Below are positions 1-8,647 of a stretch of DNA of 64,000 nt, piece after piece. The position numbers and the translations under genes are program-made. The notes beneath the pieces were generated by a model. It was not told the origin of the DNA. It worked only from the letters and a program-made list of their open reading frames with translations, and made no database searches. The stretch's first letter is position 1. The number at the start of each line of letters is the position of its first letter. This stretch comes from Microbulbifer sp. MI-G (GTDB lineage Bacteria > Pseudomonadota > Gammaproteobacteria > Pseudomonadales > Cellvibrionaceae), in the NCBI RefSeq assembly GCF_030440425.1, contig NZ_CP098023.1:1601501-1665500 (forward strand). The letters are read 5' to 3'.

Positions 1-1017
1 GGACTTGGCAACTAGGCGTGGTATATCATCATATAAACTTTCCTTTGCAAGATGTCGAGAATCGCTATTAAACAAGTAAAGTTGGGTGGCTTCCGAAGGA
101 TCATATGACAGCATATTCAAACCCGATTTACCACAGTGGGCCTGTGCTTCTCCACAATCATGAAGGACGTCGTTGTAAACTTGACGTGCACGATAGTTAT
201 TTGAAAAATGCATTAGCCAATACCTCCAGCCCTTCGGATTATTTATTGAAAAAGGACTTATATATGTGGCACATCCCTTGAAGTACCTAAAGACCACTAT
301 TTCCGCTTCAGATAGCCACTCTTGCTTATTTATATTTTTATCCTCAAGGAGATGAAAAATTTTTTCTTTTATCTCAGGCTCTAAAATATTTGAATTTATT
401 GATCCGGGAGATAGGTAAGTTAGCAAGCTTCCTATCATATAAGTTAGTAGGACTTCTGCAGATCTCCAAGATTGAGTTATGTCTCTAATTACACTTGAGG
501 TAACGTTCGCATATCCACACTGATCAAGATTAAAGAATACATTATTGCATTTGGCTTGCAGCAAGCGTTTCTTTATTTCTGGATATAATCCATCAAAATC
601 TTTGCAAAAATACTCTGTGTAAATTATTAAATCTTGACGCTCCTCTTTTATGCCGGCTAACAAAGGGGATATATTTTCTTTTAGATGATCAATCGCAGAT
701 CTACTCTTATCGTTTAAAAGCAAAAGACATTCTATTTTTATGGTCTTCATTCCCCGCCCTAACCGCGAGACATTTATTTCATTTATTGTATTTTTTAGCG
801 CCTCGACAAAAATTAAGGGAGATCCAAGGCTATCACATGCATATACTCCAGCTCCTGAAAAGGCATCCACGATAGAAACCTTAAATTTTTCGCAGTGTGG
901 CAATTGACAACGAGTCAATAAATATTTTCTAAAGTATTCCTTTAAAATTCTATGCTTTTTCTTTGTGTGGTCTTCAAGTACAGCGCCGCCTTCCCAGTCA
1001 TAGCTCTTCTTTGCCAC
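1..1017 (-). CDS. tcmP: Three-Cys-motif partner protein TcmP (3' end cut by window edge)
   Basis: Read on the minus strand from a GTG at 1017 (GAGAGG nine bases upstream), the frame stays open to the window edge, giving at least 339 codons. The N-terminus has the family pattern: a His-Thr-Lys-Lys-Lys-His stretch near residue 18, then IVDAFSGAGVY near residue 50, which resembles a methyltransferase-like nucleotide-binding loop. It starts 20 bases after the stop of the DUF5131 gene, its known genomic partner, so the two are very likely one operon. The biochemical role of TcmP is not established; the pair occurs sporadically in mobile and defence-rich DNA. Base composition is clearly more AT-rich than the core genes, which suggests transfer. 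The family call is from memory of its motifs. The C-terminus is not visible. Confidence 0.8.
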   Translation of the reverse strand, partial: MAKKSYDWEGGAVLEDHTKKKHRILKEYFRKYLLTRCQLPHCEKFKVSIVDAFSGAGVYACDSLGSPLIFVEALKNTINEINVSRLGRGMKTIKIECLLLLNDKSRSAIDHLKENISPLLAGIKEERQDLIIYTEYFCKDFDGLYPEIKKRLLQAKCNNVFFNLDQCGYANVTSSVIRDITQSWRSAEVLLTYMIGSLLTYLSPGSINSNILEPEIKEKIFHLLEDKNINKQEWLSEAEIVVFRYFKGCATYISPFSINNPKGWRYWLMHFSNNYRARQVYNDVLHDCGEAQAHCGKSGLNMLSYDPSEATQLYLFNSDSRHLAKESLYDDIPRLVAKS

Positions 1018-1036
1018 AACAAAATCCCTCTCAATG

Positions 1037-1819
1037 TTAAAATGATATACACTCAATTAATGGCATGTTGTCCCAGGTTCTGCCTTTATATTTTCGTCCG
1101 TTAGCTTTCTTTGAGCGCTTTTGATTATCTTTGCCCCAAGACCCCCACTGCTTGAAGAAAAAGGCAGTATTATAAATTTCACACTGCTCATGGATTTCAT
1201 CTATCCATTCTTCTTTGATCGGGCGTGCTTTACATCCACTTTCTCCGCCGACAATCGCCCAGTGAATATCACTAAGATTTACTTTCCCGACTGAGCCAAT
1301 TAAAGGTTCAAAAGAGATAAACCTAATGGCCGCAGAGGTTCTTCTTAAAAAATTAATTCTCATTTTCACGTCTTCTGACTCGACGGTAGTGCCAAGCCAG
1401 ACATTTGGTAAAATATATTTCACTTTTGATGAGACAAATTTTCTCATCCGCTCCGGTCGCTTTGTTAAAATTTGGTAATTATGATGTGGAGTCTCCTCCA
1501 TAACTTTCCAGACTTCCAGAATAAACTTATCGCTAACTTTTTCGTGGAATAAATCACTCATTGAATTTACGAAAATTTTTCGAGGCTTCTTCCAACGATA
1601 AGGGATTTCAAGAGATTTATGGTCTAAACGAATATTACCGTTCCACACCACGTTATTAGTTCGTTTTTTTGTTAGGCCCTTGTATTTATCCACACCCATC
1701 ATTTCTAGGCGTCTTGCCATTTGCATGGCATAGCAGTTCTTGCATCCAGAACTGGCTAAAGAACAACCAGCCACTGGATTCCAAGTGGCATCTGTCCATT
1801 CTATTTGTGTCTCAGCCAT
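1037..1819 (-). CDS. DUF5131 (phage Gp37/Gp68) family three-Cys-motif protein
   Basis: A 260-residue protein starting MAETQIEWTDATWNPV, the hallmark N-terminus of the phage Gp37/Gp68 (DUF5131) family. A cysteine cluster (CSLASSGCKNCYA, residues about 18-30) resembles the three-cysteine cluster of radical-SAM-type proteins and gives the family its three-Cys-motif name. Further family motifs are TKRPERM, a WLGTTVES-like segment, SFEPLIG and VGGESG. The frame is open upstream to 1963, but the family begins at the ATG at 1819, so I chose that start; its ribosome-binding site is weak. The partner tcmP lies 20 bases downstream. Function is unknown. I infer a nucleic-acid-modification or defence role only from family and context. 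Confidence 0.85.
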   Translation of the reverse strand: MAETQIEWTDATWNPVAGCSLASSGCKNCYAMQMARRLEMMGVDKYKGLTKKRTNNVVWNGNIRLDHKSLEIPYRWKKPRKIFVNSMSDLFHEKVSDKFILEVWKVMEETPHHNYQILTKRPERMRKFVSSKVKYILPNVWLGTTVESEDVKMRINFLRRTSAAIRFISFEPLIGSVGKVNLSDIHWAIVGGESGCKARPIKEEWIDEIHEQCEIYNTAFFFKQWGSWGKDNQKRSKKANGRKYKGRTWDNMPLIECISF

Positions 1820-2680
1820 GTGTATAACTCTAATGTGATGACCTAATAGAGGTGAGCTTACTACAACTAAAATTTTGTGACGCAATGGTTGACCATTATA
1901 GATGAAATATGCGCCATTTCTTATTTCAGTCTTCCCTATTAGCCTATTAAGAGAGGATTTCAAACCTCTTCATCACATGACAAGGTCAATAGCGATGTTT
2001 CACTACACTGTCAAAATGGAGAAGCCTAGAGAATTTAAGCAGTTAAAAAGAAGAATGGCGCAAAATTTAACATTTCCTGATGTCTCGAAGGAGCCTGCGA
2101 TCACTCCTCCCCACGCCTGCCGGTTTTGCGCTTTTCCTTAGCCAGTGAAATTGGAAAACACCGCAAACCCCCGCCAGCCGTGGGCTGTAGCGATTTTCGG
2201 GATTTCACAAATTGAAGAAAAATGAAGAGAATTGAAGAAATTTTCCACAGGCCAAAATGGCTGAAAGCCAGTAACCACGGGGTTTTCCCGGCGGTGATGG
2301 AGTTTTTTCTGACTCTTGGATCTTTTCGTTCTAGATGTTCTCAGTGCCGGCCACACCACGGTGATTCACAATTACAACGAACGAAACTGGTGCCAGACCA
2401 CTCTCGGCGAACTCTTAAAAACCATCGCCGGCGCCGGGTAGGACTTTACTTGCTATTGAGCTGGAAACCAGTACGACTATAAAAGGGGTGAGTTGTACCG
2501 GTTTAGTGGTTATTTTTTGAAGTATACTAACTGGGTTATTTTTCCTCGAATAAATATTAATCCGCTGTTGCTTTCCCTCTGCAAGTTAGATCAGCCTTTA
2601 AGCGGCTTAGTGGCTTTATGGCCCGACCATTGAAGCAAAGCTTAATTACTCAGTAGAGATTGGATATTCGCCGGCCATCT
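1820..2680. other. Intergenic stretch with repeat copy 1, no supported gene
   Basis: No convincing coding region lies between the DUF5131 start and the DUF2306 stop. It contains repeat copy 1 (2101-2288) and about 390 bp of unique sequence after it. Short open frames here (for example 1902-2141 and 2222-2482) have no recognisable protein features, and parts of them merely read through the repeat. Confidence 0.6.
2101..2288 (+). repeat. Long direct repeat, copy 1
   Basis: This 188 bp stretch is repeated in the same orientation at 7637-7823 with a handful of substitutions and small indels. Both copies start TCACTCCTCCCCACGCCTGC, share AAACCCCCGCCAGCCGTGGG in the middle and end with CCACGGGGTTTTCC. 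It encodes nothing recognisable. It could be a dispersed genomic repeat or a footprint of cassette-like insertion; the sequence alone cannot decide. Confidence 0.85.
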
Positions 2681-3508
2681 TCACACTCGCGGTAACCACA
2701 AGCCCATGGTGGCCGCGAAGATACCAATGCCCATAAACACGGTCAGCGGCAACAGTGTGCTTACAAAAGCAATCTGGATACCCTGTCCGGCTTTGCGCTT
2801 TTGACAATAAAAATACCATTCCAGCATGGCCAGCGGCAGCAGATAATTACCAAAACCCAGAGTATACAGAAATGGCCCGGTAAAGGATTCCCAGTGGATC
2901 CCCCACCCGTCGGTTAGCACCGCCCAACCCATCAGGGCCACACGAAAGAACCATACCGCGCTGGCGACCATAAAGAGACGCAAGGCCCAGCGCCGGTGCT
3001 CGGTAATGCGCCCAGCCATTGCATTGCGCACCGCCAGAAATGCAAACGCCAGAATCAGTATGCCGTCGACAGTAATACCGATCTGGGTTACCAGGTTGCC
3101 AACGGTGTGCCGCGTCCAGGTCATATACAGCCCACCAATACTGCTGACCATGGCCGCCAGAAGATAGCTACGCCCCAACCAGCGGTGGAAGGCAGGTGCA
3201 TGCCGGCGTACCGCGGGAACCAGTTGCAAGGGGCCTCCACCGATCACAATCACAGCCAACAGAACGTGACTCACCGATGCCAGATTACCCAGTGTGTCGC
3301 CCTCGCGGAAGCCTGTAGGCAGGTGCAGGCCCTGCAGTCCATGCAGTCCGGATTGCGCAATGGGCGGGTAAAATACAGCCAGAATATAGGCAAGGAAGAT
3401 GGCATGCCCGATTGCCGCAACGTAAAACCAGGTTTTTACCGTCAGATTAACAGCCCGCAGGGTATCGAATGGTCGCGGCAGTGTTTGACTGAGTACAGCA
3501 TCGTTCAT
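2681..3508 (-). CDS. DUF2306 family membrane protein
   Basis: A 275-residue integral membrane protein with about seven hydrophobic segments, consistent with the DUF2306 family of uncharacterised predicted membrane proteins. The conserved core is the PAVRRHAPAFHRWLGRSYL segment near residue 105 followed by TEHRRWALRLF near residue 175, which place His and Arg residues at membrane boundaries. The start at 3508 is supported by GGAGGAACACC immediately upstream. It is transcribed divergently from a two-component system 243 bp away, which may control it (inference). No function is known for the family. Confidence 0.8.
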   Translation of the reverse strand: MNDAVLSQTLPRPFDTLRAVNLTVKTWFYVAAIGHAIFLAYILAVFYPPIAQSGLHGLQGLHLPTGFREGDTLGNLASVSHVLLAVIVIGGGPLQLVPAVRRHAPAFHRWLGRSYLLAAMVSSIGGLYMTWTRHTVGNLVTQIGITVDGILILAFAFLAVRNAMAGRITEHRRWALRLFMVASAVWFFRVALMGWAVLTDGWGIHWESFTGPFLYTLGFGNYLLPLAMLEWYFYCQKRKAGQGIQIAFVSTLLPLTVFMGIGIFAATMGLWLPRV

Positions 3509-3751
3509 GGTGTTCCTCCAGGCGGTTATGTAGCGGGGCCGACGCTGTTTGGTCTCGGTACTGGCTCATCTAGGGCGTCGTCCTCGCGGGCTTGGGCTGA
3601 ATATGCCTGCCGAACATGGTGGGCTTTTGTGGGGCTCCGCACATCCGCCACAGGCAGGAATCTGGTCTCCCCCAAAAGGTGGAGATGATCCTGTTCCCGC
3701 CTCCGTCGGAAGTCCCATGACAGCTGGCCGAGCCTGGTTTAGCATGCGGGA

Positions 3752-5023
3752 ATGAAATCGCCGTCCCCCAAAACAGCTGCGTCGAATCCGCTCAACGCCG
3801 GCTCGGCATTACCCAGGCTTCCGGTGTGGCAACCATTCCGCGGGCCCTTCCAACGCTGGCCGCACCTGACTGATCTGCTTATCGCCCTGCTTATGTTTTG
3901 GCTGACGCTGCTGATGTGGTCGGACGACGACGCGCATGAGGTGCTGGCCCTGCAGAGCCTCTGGGATGTCGTTGCTTTCCAGTGTGCGTTCGTCGGCTGC
4001 TTCGTTCTATTATGGCGCCGCACGCATCCCTGGCAGGTACAGACCGTTATTCTTGGCGCCACGATATTACTGGAACTGGGTTTGCCGGCAGGTGGTATCG
4101 TCGCTATGGCGGTTTCGCTGTACAGCCTTGGCCGCTACGAGACCAATACCCGAGCCAGTTTTATCGCGGTCGTCGCGACGCTGATTTTTGTGGCGCTTGA
4201 TCAGAGCGTTCTGGTTCAGCCCACAGCCGCTGGCACGGTGACGGTCATGCTGGTATGGGCGCTGTGGTACATCGGCCGCCGGCTACGCTTTCGTGGCGAG
4301 TACCTGCGCTTGTTGGAGGAGAGAGCGAAGTATTTGGAACGCGAGCGCAATGCCGAATCCGAGCGGGCTGTGGCGGCGGAGCGCACCCGAATCGCGCGCG
4401 AGATGCATGATGTGGTGGCGCACCAGGTCAGTCTGATGACGGTTCAGGCAGGTGCCGCCAGAGCCATTAGTCGCAATAACTCGGAGGCAGCCAGTAAGGC
4501 CATGGCTTCAGTAGAAGCAGCTGGTCGTCAGGCCATGACAGAGATGCGGCATTTGCTCGGCGTGCTGCGCCCTGCCAGTGACGAGAGTACACTCACTCCG
4601 CAGCCGAGTCTCAAAAACCTGCCTGCCCTGATCAAACAAGTCCGACAGGTAATAGCCTGGGTCGACTATGAGCCTCACGGCGCGCTGGAGAATGTGCCGA
4701 CCAGAGTCGCCCTCACCACTTATCGCATCGTTCAAGAATCATTAACCAACGTCATCAAGCACGTCGGCGCCGCAGCCGAGGTGTGCGTGAGTGTGCGCGC
4801 AGAGGCCGGCCATATTGCGATTCGTGTTCGCGATGAAGGACACGCTGCGGCTGAGCAGCCCATGGTTGTGCAACCAATCGATGGACAACCCAACGGCGGG
4901 CACGGCATCGCGGGTATGCGCGAGCGCGCGGAACTGCTCGGTGGCTTTTTGCGTGCCGGCGTGGTCGATGGCGGTGGTTTTGAGGTGTATGCACAACTAC
5001 CCACAGGAATGGGGAGGGGATAA
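3752..5023 (+). CDS. NarL/DesK-type sensor histidine kinase
   Basis: A 423-residue kinase. The N-terminal 175 residues hold four to five membrane segments, then comes a coiled linker (about 180-212) and the dimerisation/phospho-acceptor box with REMHDVVAHQVSLM, placing the probable phosphorylated His at 219. The C-terminal HATPase domain contains GGHGIAGMRERAELLGG. This is the HisKA_3 class that pairs with LuxR-type regulators. Its TAA stop overlaps the ATG of the regulator gene (TAATG), indicating translational coupling. The signal sensed cannot be told from sequence. The organisation is more familiar from actinobacteria, but is also found in proteobacteria. Confidence 0.9.
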   Translation: MKSPSPKTAASNPLNAGSALPRLPVWQPFRGPFQRWPHLTDLLIALLMFWLTLLMWSDDDAHEVLALQSLWDVVAFQCAFVGCFVLLWRRTHPWQVQTVILGATILLELGLPAGGIVAMAVSLYSLGRYETNTRASFIAVVATLIFVALDQSVLVQPTAAGTVTVMLVWALWYIGRRLRFRGEYLRLLEERAKYLERERNAESERAVAAERTRIAREMHDVVAHQVSLMTVQAGAARAISRNNSEAASKAMASVEAAGRQAMTEMRHLLGVLRPASDESTLTPQPSLKNLPALIKQVRQVIAWVDYEPHGALENVPTRVALTTYRIVQESLTNVIKHVGAAAEVCVSVRAEAGHIAIRVRDEGHAAAEQPMVVQPIDGQPNGGHGIAGMRERAELLGGFLRAGVVDGGGFEVYAQLPTGMGRG

Positions 5024-5697
5024 TGTTGCGAGTGATGGTGGTGGATGATCAGGCCCTGGTGCGGCGCGGTTTTGCCCTGGTGCTGGACAACGAGCCAGAC
5101 ATCGAGGTGGTGGCAGAGGCCGGCACCGGCATCGAGGCGATTGAGGCCGCGCGGCAACGGCAGCCGGACATCATCCTAATGGATATCCGCATGCCGGAGA
5201 TGGACGGGCTGGAAGCCACAGCGCGCATATTGGAAGCGGGCGACGCTACTTGCCGGGTCATCATCCTGACCACCTTCGATCCCGATGAATACGTGTTTCG
5301 CGCGCTGCGGGCGGGCGCCAGTGGTTTTGTGCTGAAGGACATTCCGCCCGAGGCGCTGGTAGAGGCGGTGCGGACCGTAGCGGATGGTGGTGCCATGCTC
5401 GCGCCAGCCATCACCCAGCGCCTGATCAGTCAATTCGCGCAAAAGTTGGGAACAGGACGTAACTTGGCGGAACGCTTGGAGCGTTTGACTACCCGGGAGC
5501 GCGAAGTGCTGGCGGTGATCTCCGATGGCAAGAGCAACGCTGAGATCGCGGAGGCCCTGTTTATTGGCTCTGCCACCGTCAAAACCCACGTATCCAGTTT
5601 GCTGTCCAAGTTGGGACTGCGCGATCGCGCCCAGGCCGTAGTATTTGCCTACGAATGTGGTCTGGCCACTGCGGGGGAGCGAGATGTTGGCTTTTAG
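5023..5697 (+). CDS. LuxR/NarL-family response regulator
   Basis: A 224-residue two-domain regulator. The receiver domain (about 1-120) has the acidic pair VVDDQ at 7-8, the phospho-acceptor Asp in IILMDIRMPEMDG near residue 53, a conserved Thr in IILTTFD and a Lys in FVLKDIPP. The C-terminal LuxR-type helix-turn-helix (about 150-215) has LTTREREVL and SNAEIAEALFIGSATVKTH. It should be the partner of the overlapping upstream kinase. Its targets are unknown; the divergent DUF2306 gene and the downstream membrane-protein gene are candidates (inference). Confidence 0.92.
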   Translation: MLRVMVVDDQALVRRGFALVLDNEPDIEVVAEAGTGIEAIEAARQRQPDIILMDIRMPEMDGLEATARILEAGDATCRVIILTTFDPDEYVFRALRAGASGFVLKDIPPEALVEAVRTVADGGAMLAPAITQRLISQFAQKLGTGRNLAERLERLTTREREVLAVISDGKSNAEIAEALFIGSATVKTHVSSLLSKLGLRDRAQAVVFAYECGLATAGERDVGF

Positions 5698-6166
5698 TGC
5701 AAAAAATGTGACGCAACGCAATGCGCTATACCGCCTTGCCGCCGGAGGCGCGGTACTGCTGGGACTATTTCTCATCCTGGGGGCCCATGGCCATGTTGTC
5801 GCTATTTGGCCGATGGTAATCGACGAAAGCATTGTCATACCACGTCGCTTGCTGCTAATGCTGCCCGGTGTGATGCTCATCGGCACCGCCGTGTTGAACA
5901 TCCTGCTCTGCAAACCACTCTGGCAAGAACGTGGTTACGCTCTCAACGTTACGCTTGCCGGCAATCTGATTGCCATGAGCTATTTGGTCTACCTGATGAT
6001 ACGAGGTGTGCCAAACCACCCCGTTGGCGCTTTCCTCACGCTGGAGATGTCGTATGTCATCTTACTGGTGGGTATTCGGGCGGATCTGGTATGGCCAGCG
6101 ACGACGAAAACGCCGGGTGAGACAGGTACAGGTAATCCCCCCATTCTTACCCGCAACCAAAAGTAG
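5684..6166 (+). CDS. Small membrane protein with IS-derived C-terminus
   Basis: A 160-residue protein with about four hydrophobic helices. The ATG at 5684 lies inside the end of the response-regulator gene and is preceded by GGGGGAGCG, so it is probably the third gene of that operon. The last dozen residues and the TAG stop come from the terminal inverted repeat of the adjacent IS3 element (from about 6131), so the original C-terminus has been replaced. I do not recognise a family. It may be a truncated gene. Confidence 0.6.
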   Translation: MLAFSAKNVTQRNALYRLAAGGAVLLGLFLILGAHGHVVAIWPMVIDESIVIPRRLLLMLPGVMLIGTAVLNILLCKPLWQERGYALNVTLAGNLIAMSYLVYLMIRGVPNHPVGAFLTLEMSYVILLVGIRADLVWPATTKTPGETGTGNPPILTRNQK

Positions 6167-6169
6167 AGG

Positions 6170-6985
6170 TTAAGCCACCATCAACGGTGGTTTACCGCCA
6201 TTTGCTTTGTGTGGCCGGCGGTGATTGTAAAACCATAACCATTCAGTTGCATAACCCTGAACCTCTTCAAGGCTGTCGAAGAGGTGCTTGCTGAGCCAAC
6301 TATACCGAATGGTTCTGTTGGCTCGCTCGATATAAGCATTTTGTTGTGGTTTGCCTGGCTGGATGTACTCGATCCGTATTCGCCGCTTTTTCGCTCATGC
6401 TACAAACTCATGACTGATGAACTCAGGGCCATTATCACAGCGGATAGTGCTGGGCTGGCCCCGCCATTCAAGTAGCTGGTTGAGAGCGCGAGTCACACGT
6501 ATCGTTGGCAGTGAAAAACCGGCCTCGATTGCCAGTCCTTCACGCCTGTAATCATCAATGACATTGAACAGCCTGAAGTTCCGGCCATCGCTTAGTTGGT
6601 CATGCATAAAGTCCATTGACCATACTTGGTTCGCTTTTGTTGGCTCTTTCAGAGGTTCTGGTGCCTGGCGCTTGAGGCGACGTTTTGGCTTTATTCGCAT
6701 ATTTAACGCCAGCTCACAGTAGATCCGGTAAACGCGCTTGTGGTTCCACCGAGCGCCCTCCACGTTACGTAGGTAATGAAAGCACTGGCCAAAGCCCCAG
6801 TCACTCTGCTCATTTGTTAACCGGATAAGCCAATTGGCAATCTCCTCGTTTTCATCGCTGAGAACAGGCTGATAACGATAGCAACTTTCACTGACACCGA
6901 AAGCAGCACAGGCAATTCGAATACTGATGTACCGTGTGGCTACGGCTTGCCGCGCCATCTCCTTTCGCCGAGATGGCTTTACCAC
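6170..6985 (-). pseudogene. IS3-family transposase orfB with in-frame stop
   Basis: This is the DDE catalytic part of an IS3-type transposase. The frame runs from the -1 frameshift site region (GTG at 6985) with SMDFMHDQL (first catalytic Asp) and IRCDNGPEF (second Asp). It is broken by TGA at 6395-6397, where relatives have a Trp codon. After the stop the same frame continues for 74 codons with KPQQNAYIERANRT, which carries the catalytic Glu, and ends in HRRPHKANGG before TAA at 6170. The truncated product lacks the catalytic Glu and should be inactive unless the stop is read through. Confidence 0.85.
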
Positions 6986-7244
6986 TTTTTTGCAGAGCTT
7001 CCTGAACGATTTCAGCCTTCAACCGCTCTTCGGCATACATCTTCTTGAGGCGCCGATTTTCATCCTCCAGTTCCTTCAGGCGGGCCATCATTGAGGCATC
7101 CATGCCGCCGTACTTGGATCGCCACTTATAAAAGCTCGCTGAGCTCATACCGTGTTCTCGGCATAGTTCAGGCACTGGCACGCCGTTTTCGGCCTGCTTG
7201 AGTATCGCCAGAATCTGGCTGTCGCTGTACTTCGATTTTTTCAT
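6888..7244 (-). CDS. IS3-family transposase orfA (helix-turn-helix)
   Basis: A 118-residue product with the helix-turn-helix of IS3 OrfA proteins ([15 protein letters not shown], then [20 protein letters not shown]) and a leucine-zipper-like segment ([16 protein letters not shown]). A run of six A on the coding strand (complement of 6986-6991) followed by G sits where orfA meets orfB and is the probable -1 slippage site producing OrfAB. Beyond that point the zero-frame residues (about 90-118) look like an out-of-frame tail. Intact by itself, but its orfB partner is broken. Confidence 0.85.
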   Translation of the reverse strand: MKKSKYSDSQILAILKQAENGVPVPELCREHGMSSASFYKWRSKYGGMDASMMARLKELEDENRRLKKMYAEERLKAEIVQEALQKSGKAISAKGDGAASRSHTVHQYSNCLCCFRCQ

Positions 7245-7315
7245 GCAGAATCTCCTGTGTGTATTTTACGGGAAAATTCTACTTTTGGTTCCGGTGGGTT
7301 TTCGGGGTGATTACC

Positions 7316-7497
7316 CATCGATTCAAGTAGTAGTCTAGTTTTTCACTTATAATGATAAACCTTATCTGATTTATTATGGCTACACCCAGTGTGCCGACTC
7401 TTGAAATAAATAGTACGATTATTCCCAGAACTGCCATCCTACTTATTATTAAACCTGAATTGAATGCCGATAAAATCCTATCCTCATTTGGTGTACT
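7316..7497 (-). pseudogene. Possible membrane-protein gene fragment beside the IS
   Basis: On the minus strand an open frame of about 60 codons runs from just after a TAA at 7498-7500 into the IS end. It encodes hydrophobic sequence (AVLGIIVLFISRVGTLGVAI and a second segment) that looks like membrane helices. It lacks a good start and its continuation is cut by the IS. It may be the remnant of a gene disrupted during IS insertion or later rearrangement. No family recognised; could be chance. Confidence 0.2.
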
Positions 7498-7636
7498 TTA
7501 AGTGCCTGCCGCTATTTCAAAAGCCTTCACAATTTTCCGATGATCAAAAAGTCAGCGGTTCACGCTAAACCCCGCATGATATAAGATGCTCAACAAGGTG
7601 CGGTCAAAAAACATACAGCAAAAAAGGGCCACTGGT

Positions 7637-7823
7637 CACTCCTCCCCACGCCTGCCGATTTTGCGCTTTCCTTTACCCAGTGAAATTGGAAAATACCGCA
7701 AACCCCCGCCAGCCGTGGGCTGTAGCGATTTTCGAGATTTCACAAAATGAACACTTTTGAAGAAAAATGAAGAAGTTTTTCACAGGCCAAAATGGCTTAA
7801 AGCCAGTAACCACGGGGTTTTCC
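7637..7823 (+). repeat. Long direct repeat, copy 2
   Basis: This is the second copy of the 187-188 bp repeat at 2101-2288, same orientation and very similar. Differences include a short insertion-like variation around 7745-7770 (extra AACACTTTTG-type sequence). With copy 1 it brackets 5.3 kb containing the DUF2306 gene, the two-component system and the IS. Homologous recombination between the copies would remove that block as a circle and leave one copy. Confidence 0.85.
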
Positions 7824-7882
7824 GGATACCTTGCCGCTGTGAGAAGAGAAAGATGGAACGGTGCCAGTGGTTCCTTTTAACG

Positions 7883-8356
7883 TCACAAATCGTAAACAAA
7901 AACTTCTATACCCTTAGAAGTCAGGCTTTCCAAGACAATCGGCTCTATTTCTTCCCAGGTGCCCCCAGCAAGCCCGCATCCAATCCTCGGCATATGAACT
8001 GAAGCCGCTTTCTCTAGTGCATAGTCCGCAACTTGCATAAGGCCCTCCCTGATCGCTCCATAGCGAACAGGAGCGGGAGCAGTTTTGTTCCTAGGGGAGC
8101 GTACACCATGCTGGCCGATAATATTCGCTACCGTCAGTGTTTCCTCTACCTCAACGAACTGGACACTACCCAGGCTGGGCTTTGCCTGGCCCGTAAACCA
8201 CGCCTTGTATTGCAGCTCGGGTGCTTTCCATTTCTTACTGAGAGCCATAACAAAGCCCCGGCCCCATTTCCCCACATCATTGCAAACATGAACGATAACA
8301 GCGCTGCCATCTGCCTGGGGGTTGGTTGCATCGCCTTTGAGGTAATGAATATTCAC
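7883..8356 (-). CDS. Macro-domain ADP-ribose-binding hydrolase (candidate antitoxin)
   Basis: A 157-residue single-domain macro protein, full family length. Motifs: IHYLKGDATNP at the N-terminus (adenine-side Asp), IVHVCNDVGKWGRGFV (Asn and the glycine loop that contacts ribose), VANIIGQHG, and MPRIGCGLAGGTWEEIEP (phosphate loop). Related macro domains remove ADP-ribose from proteins or nucleic acids, as DarG does for DarT. I chose the GTG at 8356 because it overlaps the TAG stop of the upstream gene (TAGTG), giving translational coupling; the frame is open to 8377. It is the last gene of a three-gene operon beginning with an ADP-ribosyltransferase, so reversal of that toxin is the likely job (inference). 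Confidence 0.88.
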   Translation of the reverse strand: MNIHYLKGDATNPQADGSAVIVHVCNDVGKWGRGFVMALSKKWKAPELQYKAWFTGQAKPSLGSVQFVEVEETLTVANIIGQHGVRSPRNKTAPAPVRYGAIREGLMQVADYALEKAASVHMPRIGCGLAGGTWEEIEPIVLESLTSKGIEVFVYDL

Positions 8357-8634
8357 TAGGCAGTTGCTTCCTTCCACTTTGCCTCAAATTGCTGTGGAGA
8401 AATGGTTCTTATATCGAACTCCGGCTGTTCTGCAATTTCTGTCAATGGTGGAACCGGGGCAATACCTAGCTTGGTTGTTTTGGAGGTTGCTTTGTTAGAG
8501 GCAAACCCCAGGGAACCGTCTTTGAAGACTTCTACCTTGCGGGTTTCAAAACGCTCGCCGTTCAGTTCACTGTAGAATTCTACCGGGCTATCTTCAGGGC
8601 TGTTATGCCACTTTGAGTAAATATAGGAAGACAT
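8356..8634 (-). CDS. DUF6881-type small protein in ADP-ribosyltransferase operon
   Basis: A 92-residue soluble protein matching the pattern I know for DUF6881: an N-terminal YIYSKWHNSPEDSPVEFYSE, then TRKVEVFKDGSLGFAS, a Pro-rich PVPPLTEI turn, and a C-terminal FEAKWKEA. The ATG at 8634 has GTGAGG six bases upstream; the open frame extends a little further (to 8670) into the preceding gene. It lies 13 bases after the transferase stop and shares one base with the macro gene. Its function is unknown. Placement between toxin-like and antitoxin-like genes suggests an accessory or immunity role. Family call moderately sure. Confidence 0.75.
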   Translation of the reverse strand: MSSYIYSKWHNSPEDSPVEFYSELNGERFETRKVEVFKDGSLGFASNKATSKTTKLGIAPVPPLTEIAEQPEFDIRTISPQQFEAKWKEATA

Positions 8635-8647
8635 GGATAACCTCACT

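Larger units (their letters stand above)
6131..7315 (-). mobile_element. IS3-family insertion sequence, degenerate
   Basis: An element of about 1.2 kb carrying orfA and orfB on the minus strand. Matching imperfect inverted termini are seen: both ends begin GGTAATC, then a C-rich segment, then AACCAAAAGTAGA (6155-6167 on one side; its complement at 7278-7290 on the other). No target-site duplication is obvious at the flanks, and the sequences on the two sides do not join into a single gene, so a rearrangement may have followed insertion. orfB carries an in-frame TGA, so the element is probably not autonomous. Confidence 0.85.

Noticed and set aside
2222..2482. Plus-strand frame over repeat copy 1 (and the similar frame 7757-8002 over copy 2)
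   Set aside because: Both read through the non-coding repeat and diverge after it, with no protein features or shared C-terminus.
2101..7823. Integron gene-cassette array with attC-like sites
   Set aside because: The repeats lack the paired GTTRRRY/RYYYAAC core sites and the imperfect palindrome expected of attC, and no integrase is present.
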